A stretch of DNA of 42,807 bases, taken from the NCBI GenBank assembly GCA_017450205.1, contig JAFSVF010000023.1, positions 1 through 42,807 on the forward strand, written 5' to 3'. The translations under genes were made by a program, and so were the position numbers. Position 1 is the first letter of the stretch. Every line of letters begins with the position of its first letter. The stretch is from Bacilli bacterium. GTDB lineage: Bacteria > Bacillota_I > Bacilli_A > RF39 > UBA660. The notes under the pieces were generated by a model. That model made no database searches and was not told the DNA's origin. It saw nothing but the letters and a program-made list of their open reading frames with translations. This document shows, piece after piece, positions 34,501 through 41,186 of the stretch.

Positions 34501-37403
34501 CAGTATTTGCACAAGCTACTAGAAGTTATACAGTAACAGTTCCTTATTCAACTTCATCTATAACTGTAAATGCAATTCCTTTAAATGATGATGACGATGC
34601 AATACTTTCTGCATCAACTGAAAGTGGAACTGCACTTGGAGATACTACTTATCCAATTAACTTTGGTAGAAATGTTATTAATATTAAAGTTGCTTCAAGA
34701 CTTAATGGTGATGATACATTTGGGATGTATAAAGTAATTGTTTATAGAAATAAGAATGCAGTTGCTACATTACAATCCCTTGGAGTTAAAGATCATATTT
34801 TGAGTCCTTCATTTAATTCTTCTAGAACAGGTTATAATATTGATATTGATTCTAGTGAATCTAAACTTGATATAACTGCAATTCCAACTGACCCTGGAGC
34901 TACTGTTGAAATCATTGGTAATGGCAATTTCCATCAAGGAACTAATGAAATATTTATAAGAGTTACTGCAGCTGATGGAACAACAAAGAAAGATTATAAG
35001 ATAATTGCTAATTGTACTTTATCTACTAATAATTTACTTTCTAATTTAGAGGTTAAAGATCATTCATTATCACCATCATTTGATAAATCTAATACTGGTG
35101 TTTATGTTGTAAATGTTGATGAAACAGAAACGAATGCACATGTTATTGCAACACCTGATAAAGAATCATCAAGTGTTAAGATTGTTACTATTAGTGGTGA
35201 ATATGAAACTACTAGTAAGTTATTAAAATTACAACCTGGTAATAATTATGTTAATGTTCAAGTAACAGCTGATTCAGGTGATATAAAATTATATACTTTA
35301 AATATTTTTAGAAGTTATTCAACTGATAATAGACTTAAAGATTTAATTATTAGTGATGGAGAATTAGATTCAGAGTTTGATCCTGAAACTTTAAATTATA
35401 CTGTTAATTTAGATGGAGATTTAGCATTACTTGATACTATTAGTATTATAGGAATTAAGAATGATTCAAGAGCTACTGTCATAGGTAATGGTGAATATGA
35501 TTTAACAAGTTCTTCAACTATAGTTACTATTAAAGTTAAAGCAGAATCTGGTGATGAAAGAGAATATACTGTCACTTTTGTTAAGGCTGAAATACCTTCA
35601 AGTAAATTAAAGATTTTAGATATAAATGAAGGTGAGATATCCCCTGAGTTTAATAAAGAAGGTTATAAATATTTTTTAACTGTTCCTTATGAAATTACTT
35701 CTTTAGATTTTGAGTCTTTAGATAAAGCTCTTCCTGAAAGTGATGATGCTACAGTTGAAATTTTAAATAATTCTAACTTTAAAGTAGGTATTAATATAGT
35801 CAATATTAAAGTAACATCTACGAATGGAGATTATACTAATTACTTTGTTTATGTAACTAGATCAATTGATGGTAATACTCACTTAATTGATCTTTATGTA
35901 GAGAATCAATCAATTAGTCCTATATTTGATGAAGATACTTTATATTATGAATTAAGTGTTTCATCTTCTACTGAAAGTGTAGTAGTTCATGCAATTGCTC
36001 AAAATAATAAAGCTACAGTATCTATAAATGGTAAGAATGGTGATAAGAATACTATTAATCTTGCTTATGGTGAGAATAAAGTATATGTAAATGTTCTTAC
36101 TGATATAGGTGCTGAAAGAACTTATGTTATTAAAGTAACTAGACTATTAAATGAAGATAATTACTTATTAACATTAACAAGTAACTTAGGAACTTGGGAT
36201 AAGACATTTGATAAAGTTATTAAAGAGTATACTATTACAGTACCTGCTAAAACAAAGAATATTGTATTTAGTGGTACAGTATCTGTTGGTTCAACTGTTA
36301 CTGGTTTAGGTTCTATTGATATTAAAGTAGGAGAAACTACTCATTTAGTATCTGTTACTAACGATTCAGGTTTAGTAAATAATTATAATATTACTATTGT
36401 TAGACCTGGTTCTACTGATGCATCTATTGTATCTATTACAAGTAATCAAGGTGATTTAACTCTTGAAGATGGTGTTTATAATATCAGTGTTGATAATGAT
36501 GTAGCTACTATTAAATTTACTGTAGTAACTACTGATTCTGATGCTACTGTTGATATGAAAGAGTTATATAATCTTGAATATAATGATAATAATTTTGTTA
36601 TATTAGTTATCGCAGAAGACGGAACAACTCAAGAAGAATTAAAGATTCATGTATATCGTTATAAACATATTGAAAGTGTTAACATTATTGAAGAGAGTGC
36701 TGCAATTGGAGTAGGAGAAGAATTCCTAGCTGAATATGAATATACTCCTCTTAATACTGATTATACTGAATTCTATTGGACTTCTATGAATCCTGATGTT
36801 GCAACAGTAGATGAAAATGGTAAAATTACTGGTGTTGGAGAAGGTATAACTTATGCTTATATAACTTCAACAGTTTCAGAACCAGTTAGAGATTATATAC
36901 TTGTTTATGTTTCTAATAAAATAATAACTTCAAGTGTATATGATGTATGGCATTTAGGTGAATCAGAAAATGATTTAGCTAATGTAGACTTCAGTTATGT
37001 AATTGGAATTAATGATAAAACTACAGTCGAAGATTTTGTTCAAAACTTTGATAATAATCCTGATAATTTAGTAGTTATTTCTAATGAAGAAAAGAAGGGC
37101 AATGGTGACTTCGTAGGAAGTGGTATGAAATTACAATTAATTATTAATGATCATATATATGATGAAGTAGTAATAGTTGTAAGAGGAGATAATGGCTCAG
37201 TAGATAAACCTGGAAATGGTATTGTTACATCAACAGATTATGCTACTTTATCATCACTACTTGCAGGTCTTACATTAAAGACACCTATGACATCACTTCT
37301 ATATGATTTGAATAAGAATAAGATTCTTACAGTTACAGACCTTTCTCCATTAAGTTTATACATAGCTGGTAAAGCAACATTTACAGACCTTAATGGACTA
37401 TAA
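25554..37403 (+). CDS. giant secreted repeat protein, 3' part (cadherin-like repeats, Big_2, dockerin-like end)
   Basis: 3949 residues in the same frame as the gene at 23847. After one further cadherin-like repeat comes an ALK/LTK-type glycine-rich domain (about 25888-26780: YTGQYQEFVAPYSSYYKIEL, WGAQGG, IMVAAGGGGGS, YVSGCSGC). About 34 cadherin-like beta-sandwich repeats (PF12733 type) of 85-110 residues follow, each with LSPSF-like and VTAEDG-like words and ending near YTITITR. The end has a Big_2-like domain (36661-36915, NPDVATVDENGKITGVGEG) and a dockerin-like tail (DLNKNKILTVTDLSPLSLYI). There is no sorting signal. The first ATG (25554) has no ribosome site, so this part would be made only by readthrough, repair of the TAA or weak re-initiation. 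Probable role: long adhesin or matrix fibre; inferred. Confidence 0.8.
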   Translation: MTSTVIYTLNFYKERSTLLKTLEIENFDLLDTNGEEVEFDPHENDYMVNIFAGTLSLNVTAIPFDDGAEVTLFGFSYIRKSINAYVKVSLPGYADTVYNVKILKGDEEIEVAYNYSYTGQYQEFVAPYSSYYKIELWGAQGGNSKGNNNKTCSYNRGSAYGSGCGGFGSYTSGWIYLKKDTTLYFYIGQRGPDAVKYKNVSGSWNGGGGGTYDHSDDEASGAGGGASDVRLVNTSAKTTWDEFNSLKSRIMVAAGGGGGSDIYEGGHGGTTSSQSKRFSSGVNQNSGYRFGLGETGVYRKSNIDVAGGGGGYFGGRSTAASSSNYGNYGQVGTGGSSYVSGCSGCMSISESSTSTSSMTITSDKTHYSGYAFKNISMLAGASSQPSTSSGYSVGHSGNGYGKITMLNLSENNYLNNLNVYDVTKTSTLIKSYNIIENEDGTSTAINENISFEVDSNVTSVKLNGRPDEDKATVSGNGTFYIDVGVNVFIIQVTAENNDVRTYTISISREADTNKYPNNITINGLVNSLCSRKEGLCILSDRDNNQISWDKYTDEYDITVPSRIKQLRWNVEKAQVNQVIIGGLTNNLESGYNPITIEVKSEACARNYTDEEISNSAALIEECISSYKYNVYRDVSDDSDLSDLYIDAEHLDSTDPGYGVDFDLNYTDWDVYNYYFSVPSEWTYVKNLVAIADAHADGATVEITGNNPGSFEFRGETYIVNILVTAPDGVSTSTYKLHVYREKDSNIFVSEMKAYLDSVDENNIISLDKEFRKTVFDYSITIENNKDSIILVSRPESEFTNETISVNNSASISTSESSHVYTSTISNLKTGKTVVSILSTSQNNETQLYTLTIFRKYNSDSTLSSIDVSYNNSSYGLTPVFSPNIYEYCAQIDSDMTSIFYSGVATRSTSTVKYLDNNTIKLGTNIKRILVTAEDGSYSIYTLYITRPASANNNLLSLKVTGNDNIEYGVDLTEESPYNITVPNNVSNVTISSSSMSKFASIKGNGKYYLSTQAVNNITVSVTAENGEVQSYEINITRTKNGNAYLSSLGAKNLSLNESFVKTSFDYTITVPYTVESTNLTFTPEVNTTSVVITNDQGTVIKPTTLVQLVRGANLFTFTTLAEDGVSSETYTLTINKNGCPINTLKNIYTLEASLIPTFKENTNDYTIKVPFDIDEVNFVVEKKHDSGNVGLSGDSNLVISNFNVKDLVYGNNHVNINVTPEDGVVNVYTFNIIRQEEGEASNYLSNLKLSNGTLSPSFNKLTNYYEVTVPYETLSTVVSYTLEDVDATAVGEGKYTLKDGENTIITVTVTATDGYTRDYVIKVFRQKSTDATLRNLSVNRTNLSPSFNSNITLYELSTTNGNLVFDDITPTMEESTYVVLNNEENTFVENGTVYSVTIKVTAPDGHTSLDYVLNVKKVASKNFNLSSLEVVGYSLSPAFSPNVTSYTVNVENDVTNVLVEATTQDTKATIEGNGVIEVSRGDNYIEVKVTAESGDIKSYVVKVVRAYSDVNNIEDIILNNAIFVDTNGDETTFDKTKTTFDILLDGEEDKLDMNIFLEDENSTYDISGNDFANKSSGVVTIIVTAENGTTKTYTLNVTKKKIVSDLLTNLYDRKYGLNPGFNRYINNYNLTVDYEYNALDLAYTKLDSDAIVEIIDNILVVGENTVTVKVTSSGGDPTINYYYINVTKNPEIENFLDYLYTDYNTGDFNETFNSRVNNYTLNVSTDTTSIQLFGEPVTKKSKVVTNYGGVDTEISFSNSNNSLGTFNLNKGVNTIYIKVTLESKTRTYIVNVTRAFDSNAILEELEVSHESTKYTLTPEFSPNVYDYTLNVDAEIYTLDFNGVISPLATATGFETIDLKGGTNTHSIVVNAEDNTTKNTYTIIINKAKSDNANLVDLIPSSGKLEPIFTYGRLNYTMNVDSSVSMLSFEYICEDMNCKVSGHDYQVVPDGTSTRTVTVTAEDTITTQTYTITINKIVSYDAYLKSLSFKNYNFIDHDTNTTVTFDKDTFEYYVLVNNDKTTVSISDFTYELNDENSTVTYSGIIKTVTQNYVQFKFNVTAEDGFTENVYIVNIKRKKSSNSALASLTVNYGYLTQGFSSTKYTYDWYIPLSAAYLNDDSLVAVPDDVNAIVVKSDAFDARSSKNGELTYSVIVTSEDGSSVTTYVLRIFIDASSDVTLKEVNLSDGKMVGTLEEDKFDYVIHVYEDTTKMRIIGIPNSDEATIISDMDAFLLDTESEYTIKEIVVQAEDGETTGTYTFKIYRVISTSTTIKDLYLNGLEETGKCTSKICTMSPSFSELVLEYRIVVPYEYNKLDVGYTLNNEQQTIVLKNNGTIINNKTYDLEVGETVVDVIVYDGLDNEGKTYKLTVKRNASSNAHLSSLVLSSTQDGNYKLSPTFDRDTFEYRTNASFDVTTLSLTATPEESGATYKTRGLTNLAEGSNQVQITVTAPDKITKLYYYVNVVVKPEFDAYLTNITVFSGVFFDLSPEFDESIFSYTSEVYSYSEYALVQASFDSTKNIRITGEGEYAIQTGINVINLTSELLDSNESVIVTSNYSVTVIRPVSSNVYLSNLKITSSEEKELLNNEGFYNLSPIFDRGTTDYNLTVSPGIKKLDIRATPGEESFKVRIYGNTLAPGKNIVDIIVVNEDSTLTKTYQVTVNVLPSPDARLKSITVKDTLETPTTYGVSSNNFDHDTKTYNVNVPYNIDKVKVEATALIDASVISGNGLYYLDYGNNVVTLNVLAEDETNSEIYTINIFRAYDLYLSDIKVDDKSLDDFVKTTDSYAFTVTNDVKKIEFKGIPEENNVSVTYSIDAGSSEYATINSDGVLTTGVGLNKVIITVTAPDNTFKQYHVTVTREQSDNNYLEYLEFDEGILREPFEKTNQSYTMYILDTYTSLDLDKATIIPEDITANYSVSGYVGFSKTSVNTVTIAVAAENGNVRNYTVEVTLKPEEFFMHYLKSLKLSYKVQKESGQETVVASLSPVFAQATRSYTVTVPYSTSSITVNAIPLNDDDDAILSASTESGTALGDTTYPINFGRNVINIKVASRLNGDDTFGMYKVIVYRNKNAVATLQSLGVKDHILSPSFNSSRTGYNIDIDSSESKLDITAIPTDPGATVEIIGNGNFHQGTNEIFIRVTAADGTTKKDYKIIANCTLSTNNLLSNLEVKDHSLSPSFDKSNTGVYVVNVDETETNAHVIATPDKESSSVKIVTISGEYETTSKLLKLQPGNNYVNVQVTADSGDIKLYTLNIFRSYSTDNRLKDLIISDGELDSEFDPETLNYTVNLDGDLALLDTISIIGIKNDSRATVIGNGEYDLTSSSTIVTIKVKAESGDEREYTVTFVKAEIPSSKLKILDINEGEISPEFNKEGYKYFLTVPYEITSLDFESLDKALPESDDATVEILNNSNFKVGINIVNIKVTSTNGDYTNYFVYVTRSIDGNTHLIDLYVENQSISPIFDEDTLYYELSVSSSTESVVVHAIAQNNKATVSINGKNGDKNTINLAYGENKVYVNVLTDIGAERTYVIKVTRLLNEDNYLLTLTSNLGTWDKTFDKVIKEYTITVPAKTKNIVFSGTVSVGSTVTGLGSIDIKVGETTHLVSVTNDSGLVNNYNITIVRPGSTDASIVSITSNQGDLTLEDGVYNISVDNDVATIKFTVVTTDSDATVDMKELYNLEYNDNNFVILVIAEDGTTQEELKIHVYRYKHIESVNIIEESAAIGVGEEFLAEYEYTPLNTDYTEFYWTSMNPDVATVDENGKITGVGEGITYAYITSTVSEPVRDYILVYVSNKIITSSVYDVWHLGESENDLANVDFSYVIGINDKTTVEDFVQNFDNNPDNLVVISNEEKKGNGDFVGSGMKLQLIINDHIYDEVVIVVRGDNGSVDKPGNGIVTSTDYATLSSLLAGLTLKTPMTSLLYDLNKNKILTVTDLSPLSLYIAGKATFTDLNGL

Positions 37404-37465
37404 AAAAGGGTTCTTTGTCAAATAGTGTTAGTGAACAATAAATCTGATAAATGAATTGATTATAG

Positions 37466-37488
37466 AGGATGACGAAAGTCATCCTTTT
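37466..37488 (+). terminator. IS-borne GAAA-loop terminator (copy D)
   Basis: AGGATGAC (37466-37473), loop GAAA, GTCATCCT (37478-37485), then T-run. It is the only terminator visible after the giant gene, so the element may now end that transcript. Confidence 0.65.
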
Positions 37489-37592
37489 ATATTGTTTTTG
37501 ATTAAAAATATTCTAGATATGAAATGATCATATCTTCTATATCCAAAAGCAATTCTTTTAATTGCTTTAACTAGATTATTGTTACCTTTAAT
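37479..37592 (-). pseudogene. ISL3 transposase, C-terminal piece
   Basis: Encodes IKGNNNLVKAIKRIAFGYRR and then YDHFISRIFLIKNNIKG with TGA at 37479-37481, the usual C-terminus of ISL3 transposases. It joins in frame to the inverted middle piece if that piece is flipped back. Confidence 0.75.
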
Positions 37593-38056
37593 GATTCATA
37601 TTCCTTGCAAATAAGTTATTTAAAAATGCTGATATAGTTATTGATAGATTTCATATTGTAACTCAAGTATATGTTGTTTTAAATAAAGCGAGAATTGAGT
37701 TATGTAAAAAGTCAAATCCTAACTATAACAAACTTAAAAATTATTGGAAGTTAATATTAAAAAATGAAGACGATTTAACAAATATAAAACAGTATTCACA
37801 ATATTTTAAGAAAGAAGTATCACAAAGAGATATAGTTAATTATTTAATAAATTCAAATGAGTCATTTAAAATTACATACGAATTATATCAAGGTATTATC
37901 AAAGCAATAAAAGCAAAGGACATAACAAAATTTAAAAACATAATATATCATGAAAATAAATTAATTCATCCTAAAATGCGCCATGCATTTAACCTATATA
38001 AAAATAATATTAAATATATTGAAAACTCGTTTAAATATGAAATAAACAACGGAATC
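37593..38056 (+). pseudogene. ISL3 transposase, middle piece, inverted
   Basis: Open in the plus direction with codons in phase at 37595. It carries the catalytic-core motif NADIVIDRFHIVTQV and NKARIELCKKSNPNYNKLKN and ends with ENSFKYEINNGI. It is flanked by GATTC (37593-37597) and GAATC (38052-38056), which are inverted copies. Flipping this 464-bp segment restores a continuous frame on the minus strand: YSGF-IFLANKLF at one joint and INNGI-IKGNNN at the other. Confidence 0.8.
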
Positions 38057-38396
38057 CTGAGTAGAAGTCTATTGAAATTAATTTAACTTTATTTCTTTCA
38101 TACCAAGGATATCTTCTAAAGTATTTTTCTAAGTCTTTACTACATCTAGAATTTTTAATATAAAAAATGGTTCCTTTTTTGTTATCTACGATCATAAATG
38201 CCATTTTACCTTTGGTATCTTTTGTAGCTTTAAATTCATCCCAATTCATATATTGAGGTAAATGAGGGTGTCTCATTATTGTATGACATGAGATATCATT
38301 TAAAACTCTATCTATTTTTGAAACTGAAACATCAAGTCTTTTAGAAATGTCTTTTTTTGTGAAATAAAAATAGTGTTGTAAAATTCTCACCAACAC
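38057..38396 (-). pseudogene. ISL3 transposase, N-proximal piece
   Basis: Reads KKDISKRLDVSVSKIDRVLN (HTH), then LPQYMNWDEFKATKDTKGKM, AFMIVDNKKGTIFYI and KVKLISIDFYSGF, the first catalytic Asp strands of ISL3 transposases. The true N-terminus, present as MSNNDYILKL in copy C, is lost: element-end DNA runs straight into the HTH. The apparent start at 38396 lies in that end sequence. Confidence 0.75.
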
Positions 38397-38511
38397 TATT
38401 TATAACACAACCGAAAAAATACTAAATAATTAGTCTTTTTTATATTATACTTTAATTGTAAAAAGTATAAGTTTATAAATGGATACTTATAGTAAAGAAA
38501 AGGGAGTATTT

Positions 38512-38661
38512 ATGGAATTAGTATGTCCAGTATGTGGATCTACTGATATGACTGTTATGCTAGATGGAAAATATGTTTTTTGTAATACCTGTAAAAGATA
38601 TTTTAAATATGAAAATGGTGTAATTGGAGAAGAAGTAGAAAATCCATGTCCAGAAAACTAG
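38512..38661 (+). CDS. zinc-ribbon miniprotein
   Basis: A 49-residue protein with two zinc knuckles, CPVCG (near residue 5) and CNTC (near 25), followed by RYFKYENG and an acidic tail. The fold would be a single zinc ribbon. The ATG at 38512 is chosen since AAAGGGAG (38499-38506) is 5 nt upstream; the frame is open to an ATG at 38479 that has no ribosome site. The stop codon is part of the terminator stem at 38654. It is monocistronic. Function unknown; a nucleic-acid or protein adaptor is possible. Confidence 0.7.
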   Translation: MELVCPVCGSTDMTVMLDGKYVFCNTCKRYFKYENGVIGEEVENPCPEN

Positions 38662-38677
38662 CGTAGCCTAGTTTTTT
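38654..38677 (+). terminator. terminator of the zinc-ribbon gene
   Basis: AAAACTAG (38654-38661) pairs with CTAGTTTT (38668-38675) around CGTAGC, followed by T. The TAG stop is inside the stem. Confidence 0.75.
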
Positions 38678-38710
38678 ATTTTATAAAATTTTTATTTATA
38701 AAAAAATATA

Positions 38711-38738
38711 TTGATATTAACATAAAAATAGATATAAT
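38711..38738 (+). promoter_or_regulatory. sigma-A promoter for the surface protein at 38784
   Basis: TTGATA (38711-38716) and TATAAT (38733-38738), 16 nt apart. The start of transcription would fall just before GATAGTGAATATAG (38747-38760), a leader word shared with the giant gene. Confidence 0.55.
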
Positions 38739-38783
38739 TAAATTAGGATAGTGAATATAGTTGTATAGGAAGGTGATATAAAA

Positions 38784-40976
38784 GTGAATTTTAGAAATTT
38801 TGGTCGAATTATATTTACATTCGCATTGTTTTTTTTAATGCCTATATTAGTAGGGGCAGCACCTTTAGGAGCAAGACATACAAGTGTTGCAACTACTAAA
38901 GGTGTCAATGTTTTATTAGGAGGTAATTACCTAGAAATAGGAATACATCCGTATGGAGCATTTCGTACTGATGATTTAAATGGTAAAACTGGTTTAGATT
39001 CTTTCCATTTAAATGGTCAATCTGGTAAAAGGCTAGGATTATATTATAATGAACACATTTGGGGTGAAGCTAATCCTAATACTAATGACTTTACATATGA
39101 TTCAGAAGCAGATGCATACTTCTTATCATATAAAAAAGGAGATACTTATAAAGTATTTGGTTCAATTAGTTCAATGGCTTCTTTAGCAGATTCCGGATTT
39201 ACAAGTGTTAATGTAACAGATGAAACTACAGATTCTACAACTCTAAAAGCTAAAGTAGAATGTACTACACCAGATAATGTAATATTAATAATGGATATTT
39301 CTTTTGGTGTTAATGATAAATTCTTTATCACTGATATTAAAGTAGTTAATAATTCATCAAGTAAAATTGAAGATGTAAGATTCTCAAAGTTTAATTGGCC
39401 TATGATAGATGAAGTAATTAATCATACACAATCAAGTTATATGAAAGTTTTAAGCAATCCTTCAAGTTCTAAAAAAGGTGGAGAAAAGAACTTTGCTATG
39501 ATTTCTTCAAGAGGAGCAATTACTCATGATGGATGGTTCTATTTTTCAGATAGTAATAATGCAAGAGTAGCAATTCTTGATCCTGAAGAAGGTGCATTTG
39601 ATTATTGGCCAGCTTCTGATGATATCGTTAATATGGATATCCGTTATATTAATCAAATATGGAATGAAACAACAACTGGAGTTCCAAATTATGCTGATGA
39701 TGATAGAATGTCAATTTTCTATCCAGATCCAACTGATGTAAATGACTGGATTTATTATGATGAAGCTTATATAGCTATATCAATTAAATTAGGAGATATT
39801 AATACTAGTGCTGAAGAAAGTACAATATTATATACTTCTTTAGACAATGATATACATACAGGACTAAAAGATGTATTAAGTTATCGTGTTTCTGAATATG
39901 TTAAAAAGAGAACTGACAAAACTATTGAAATGAATGTTAAAGATGGTTTTGAATATTCAATTGATAATTGGGTAACTAAAAATACTACTGGTGTCTTTAC
40001 TGGATTAAATCCTGAAACAAAATACACTGTTGAATTAAGAAAAGAATCAGACGGTAGTGAAGCTAAAGAAGTTGAAGTAACAACTAAGAGATCAGGTAAA
40101 GATGCAGTTGCTATTGAGTTAGTTGCAGTTACTGATACAGCAGTTTCATTTAAAGCTGTAAGTGGTTACGAATATTCAAAGGATAATGGTGTTACATGGA
40201 CTGCTGATAATACATTCACAGGATTAACACCTGATACTGAATATACTATTCTTGGTAGACTTCAAGAAACATATGAAGAAATGTATGGTAAAACTACAGA
40301 ATTAGTTGTTAAAACTTTAAAACATGTTGATTCTGCATTAGATGATGTAGATAATGTAGAAATTGATATTAATATAATTGATGTAGTTCCTACTATTTAT
40401 TTCAATAGTGGTGCTTTATATGAAGCAGTTATGAATGATGCAGATGTTAAAGAAGCAGTAGATGGTGGTCAACAAGTTAGAATTATGTTTGATATTGTAT
40501 CCATTACTAAAGATTCATCAGACGAAAAACATTTTGATGGTAAATCATTTGGATTTGCTTTCGATGTAGAAATTAAATTATATGTAGATAATGAATTCGT
40601 AAAAAATATTATAGATATGGAAAAAGCTATTGAAATAAAAGTTGCTATCCCTGAATCATTAGCTAAAGATGGAAGAAAGTTCTATGTTGTTAGAAAACAT
40701 GAAACATTCAAAGATGAAGTCGATTCTCATGGACATCATACTTTAGTTCCTGATGTAGTAACTTGGGATATATTAGATGATGTAGATGAGGATATAAAAA
40801 CTCTTACATTTATGAATGGTAAGTTCTCAGAATTCTTTGTTGTATATGAAGATACATCTAATACTAATCCAAAGACTGGAGATACTATTCTATCTTATGT
40901 TTTATTACTAATTGTTAGTATTTCAACATTATTCATTTATAAAAAACAAGATTTATTAGATGATGTATCTAAATAA
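38784..40976 (+). CDS. secreted, sortase-anchored surface protein with Fn3-like modules
   Basis: A 730-residue surface protein. A signal peptide (1-25, ending VGA) precedes a beta-rich domain (about 30-365) with aromatic and acidic patches (NYLEIGIHPYGAF, KFNWPMIDEV) that resembles large secreted ligand-binding domains but has no catalytic motif I can name. Two Fn3-like modules follow, each ending in GLxPxTxYTV (NPETKYTVELR; TPDTEYTILGR), then a domain at about 515-680. The sorting signal NPKTGD (from 695) is followed by a hydrophobic helix and a KK tail, 36 residues from the end, the same distance as in the protein at 220. The start is GTG with GGAAGGTGA upstream. A terminator follows at 41038. 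Confidence 0.85.
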   Translation: MNFRNFGRIIFTFALFFLMPILVGAAPLGARHTSVATTKGVNVLLGGNYLEIGIHPYGAFRTDDLNGKTGLDSFHLNGQSGKRLGLYYNEHIWGEANPNTNDFTYDSEADAYFLSYKKGDTYKVFGSISSMASLADSGFTSVNVTDETTDSTTLKAKVECTTPDNVILIMDISFGVNDKFFITDIKVVNNSSSKIEDVRFSKFNWPMIDEVINHTQSSYMKVLSNPSSSKKGGEKNFAMISSRGAITHDGWFYFSDSNNARVAILDPEEGAFDYWPASDDIVNMDIRYINQIWNETTTGVPNYADDDRMSIFYPDPTDVNDWIYYDEAYIAISIKLGDINTSAEESTILYTSLDNDIHTGLKDVLSYRVSEYVKKRTDKTIEMNVKDGFEYSIDNWVTKNTTGVFTGLNPETKYTVELRKESDGSEAKEVEVTTKRSGKDAVAIELVAVTDTAVSFKAVSGYEYSKDNGVTWTADNTFTGLTPDTEYTILGRLQETYEEMYGKTTELVVKTLKHVDSALDDVDNVEIDINIIDVVPTIYFNSGALYEAVMNDADVKEAVDGGQQVRIMFDIVSITKDSSDEKHFDGKSFGFAFDVEIKLYVDNEFVKNIIDMEKAIEIKVAIPESLAKDGRKFYVVRKHETFKDEVDSHGHHTLVPDVVTWDILDDVDEDIKTLTFMNGKFSEFFVVYEDTSNTNPKTGDTILSYVLLLIVSISTLFIYKKQDLLDDVSK

Positions 40977-41037
40977 TTTTGCGTCATTTGCGTCACTTAA
41001 ATTTAGGGGTACTAATTTTAAGTATCACAAGTGTCAT
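40977..41037 (+). other. short gene-free spacer
   Basis: Contains a tandem GCGTCATTTGCGTCA word and no open frame. The purpose of the unusually GC-rich repeat is unknown. Confidence 0.3.
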
Positions 41038-41063
41038 AGACTAGAGAAATCTAGTCTTTTTTT
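41038..41063 (+). terminator. rho-independent terminator
   Basis: AGACTAGA (41038-41045), GAAA loop, TCTAGTCT (41050-41057), then T-run. Confidence 0.85.
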
Positions 41064-41101
41064 GATAATAAAAAAAATAAAAAATTTTTAATATTTTTAT
41101 A

Positions 41102-41150
41102 ATATGTTAAAAAAATATTAAAAATTTAACATATTTCTTATATGTGTTAA
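41102..41150. promoter_or_regulatory. clustered inverted repeats, possible operator
   Basis: ATATGTTAA (41102-41110), its complement TTAACATAT (41126-41134) and a near-copy TATGTGTTAA (41141-41150) lie just before the Fic_N remnant. The spacing suggests a repressor site. Confidence 0.35.
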
Positions 41151-41186
41151 AAAATAGTGTAATATTATATATGAGGAGATGATAAT

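Larger units (their letters stand above)
37409..38412. mobile_element. rearranged ISL3-family element, copy D
   Basis: Bounded by GGTTCTTTGTCAAATAGTGT on the left and the left-end hairpin with tip ATAACACAACC on the right, in the same orientation as copies A-C. It begins 5 nt after the stop of the giant gene. It holds three pieces of one transposase gene, the middle one inverted, and the GAAA-loop terminator. The N-terminal part of the gene is deleted: the left-end sequence joins straight to an HTH-like segment. Confidence 0.85.

Noticed and set aside
26787..36660. Repeated motifs that could look like a CRISPR or satellite array
   Set aside because: They are diverged protein-domain repeats of about 90 codons in one open frame, not short identical DNA repeats with spacers.
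37409..38412. An actively switching invertible DNA segment
   Set aside because: The flanking inverted repeats are only 5 bp and no recombinase gene is near, so a single past inversion is more likely than a phase switch.
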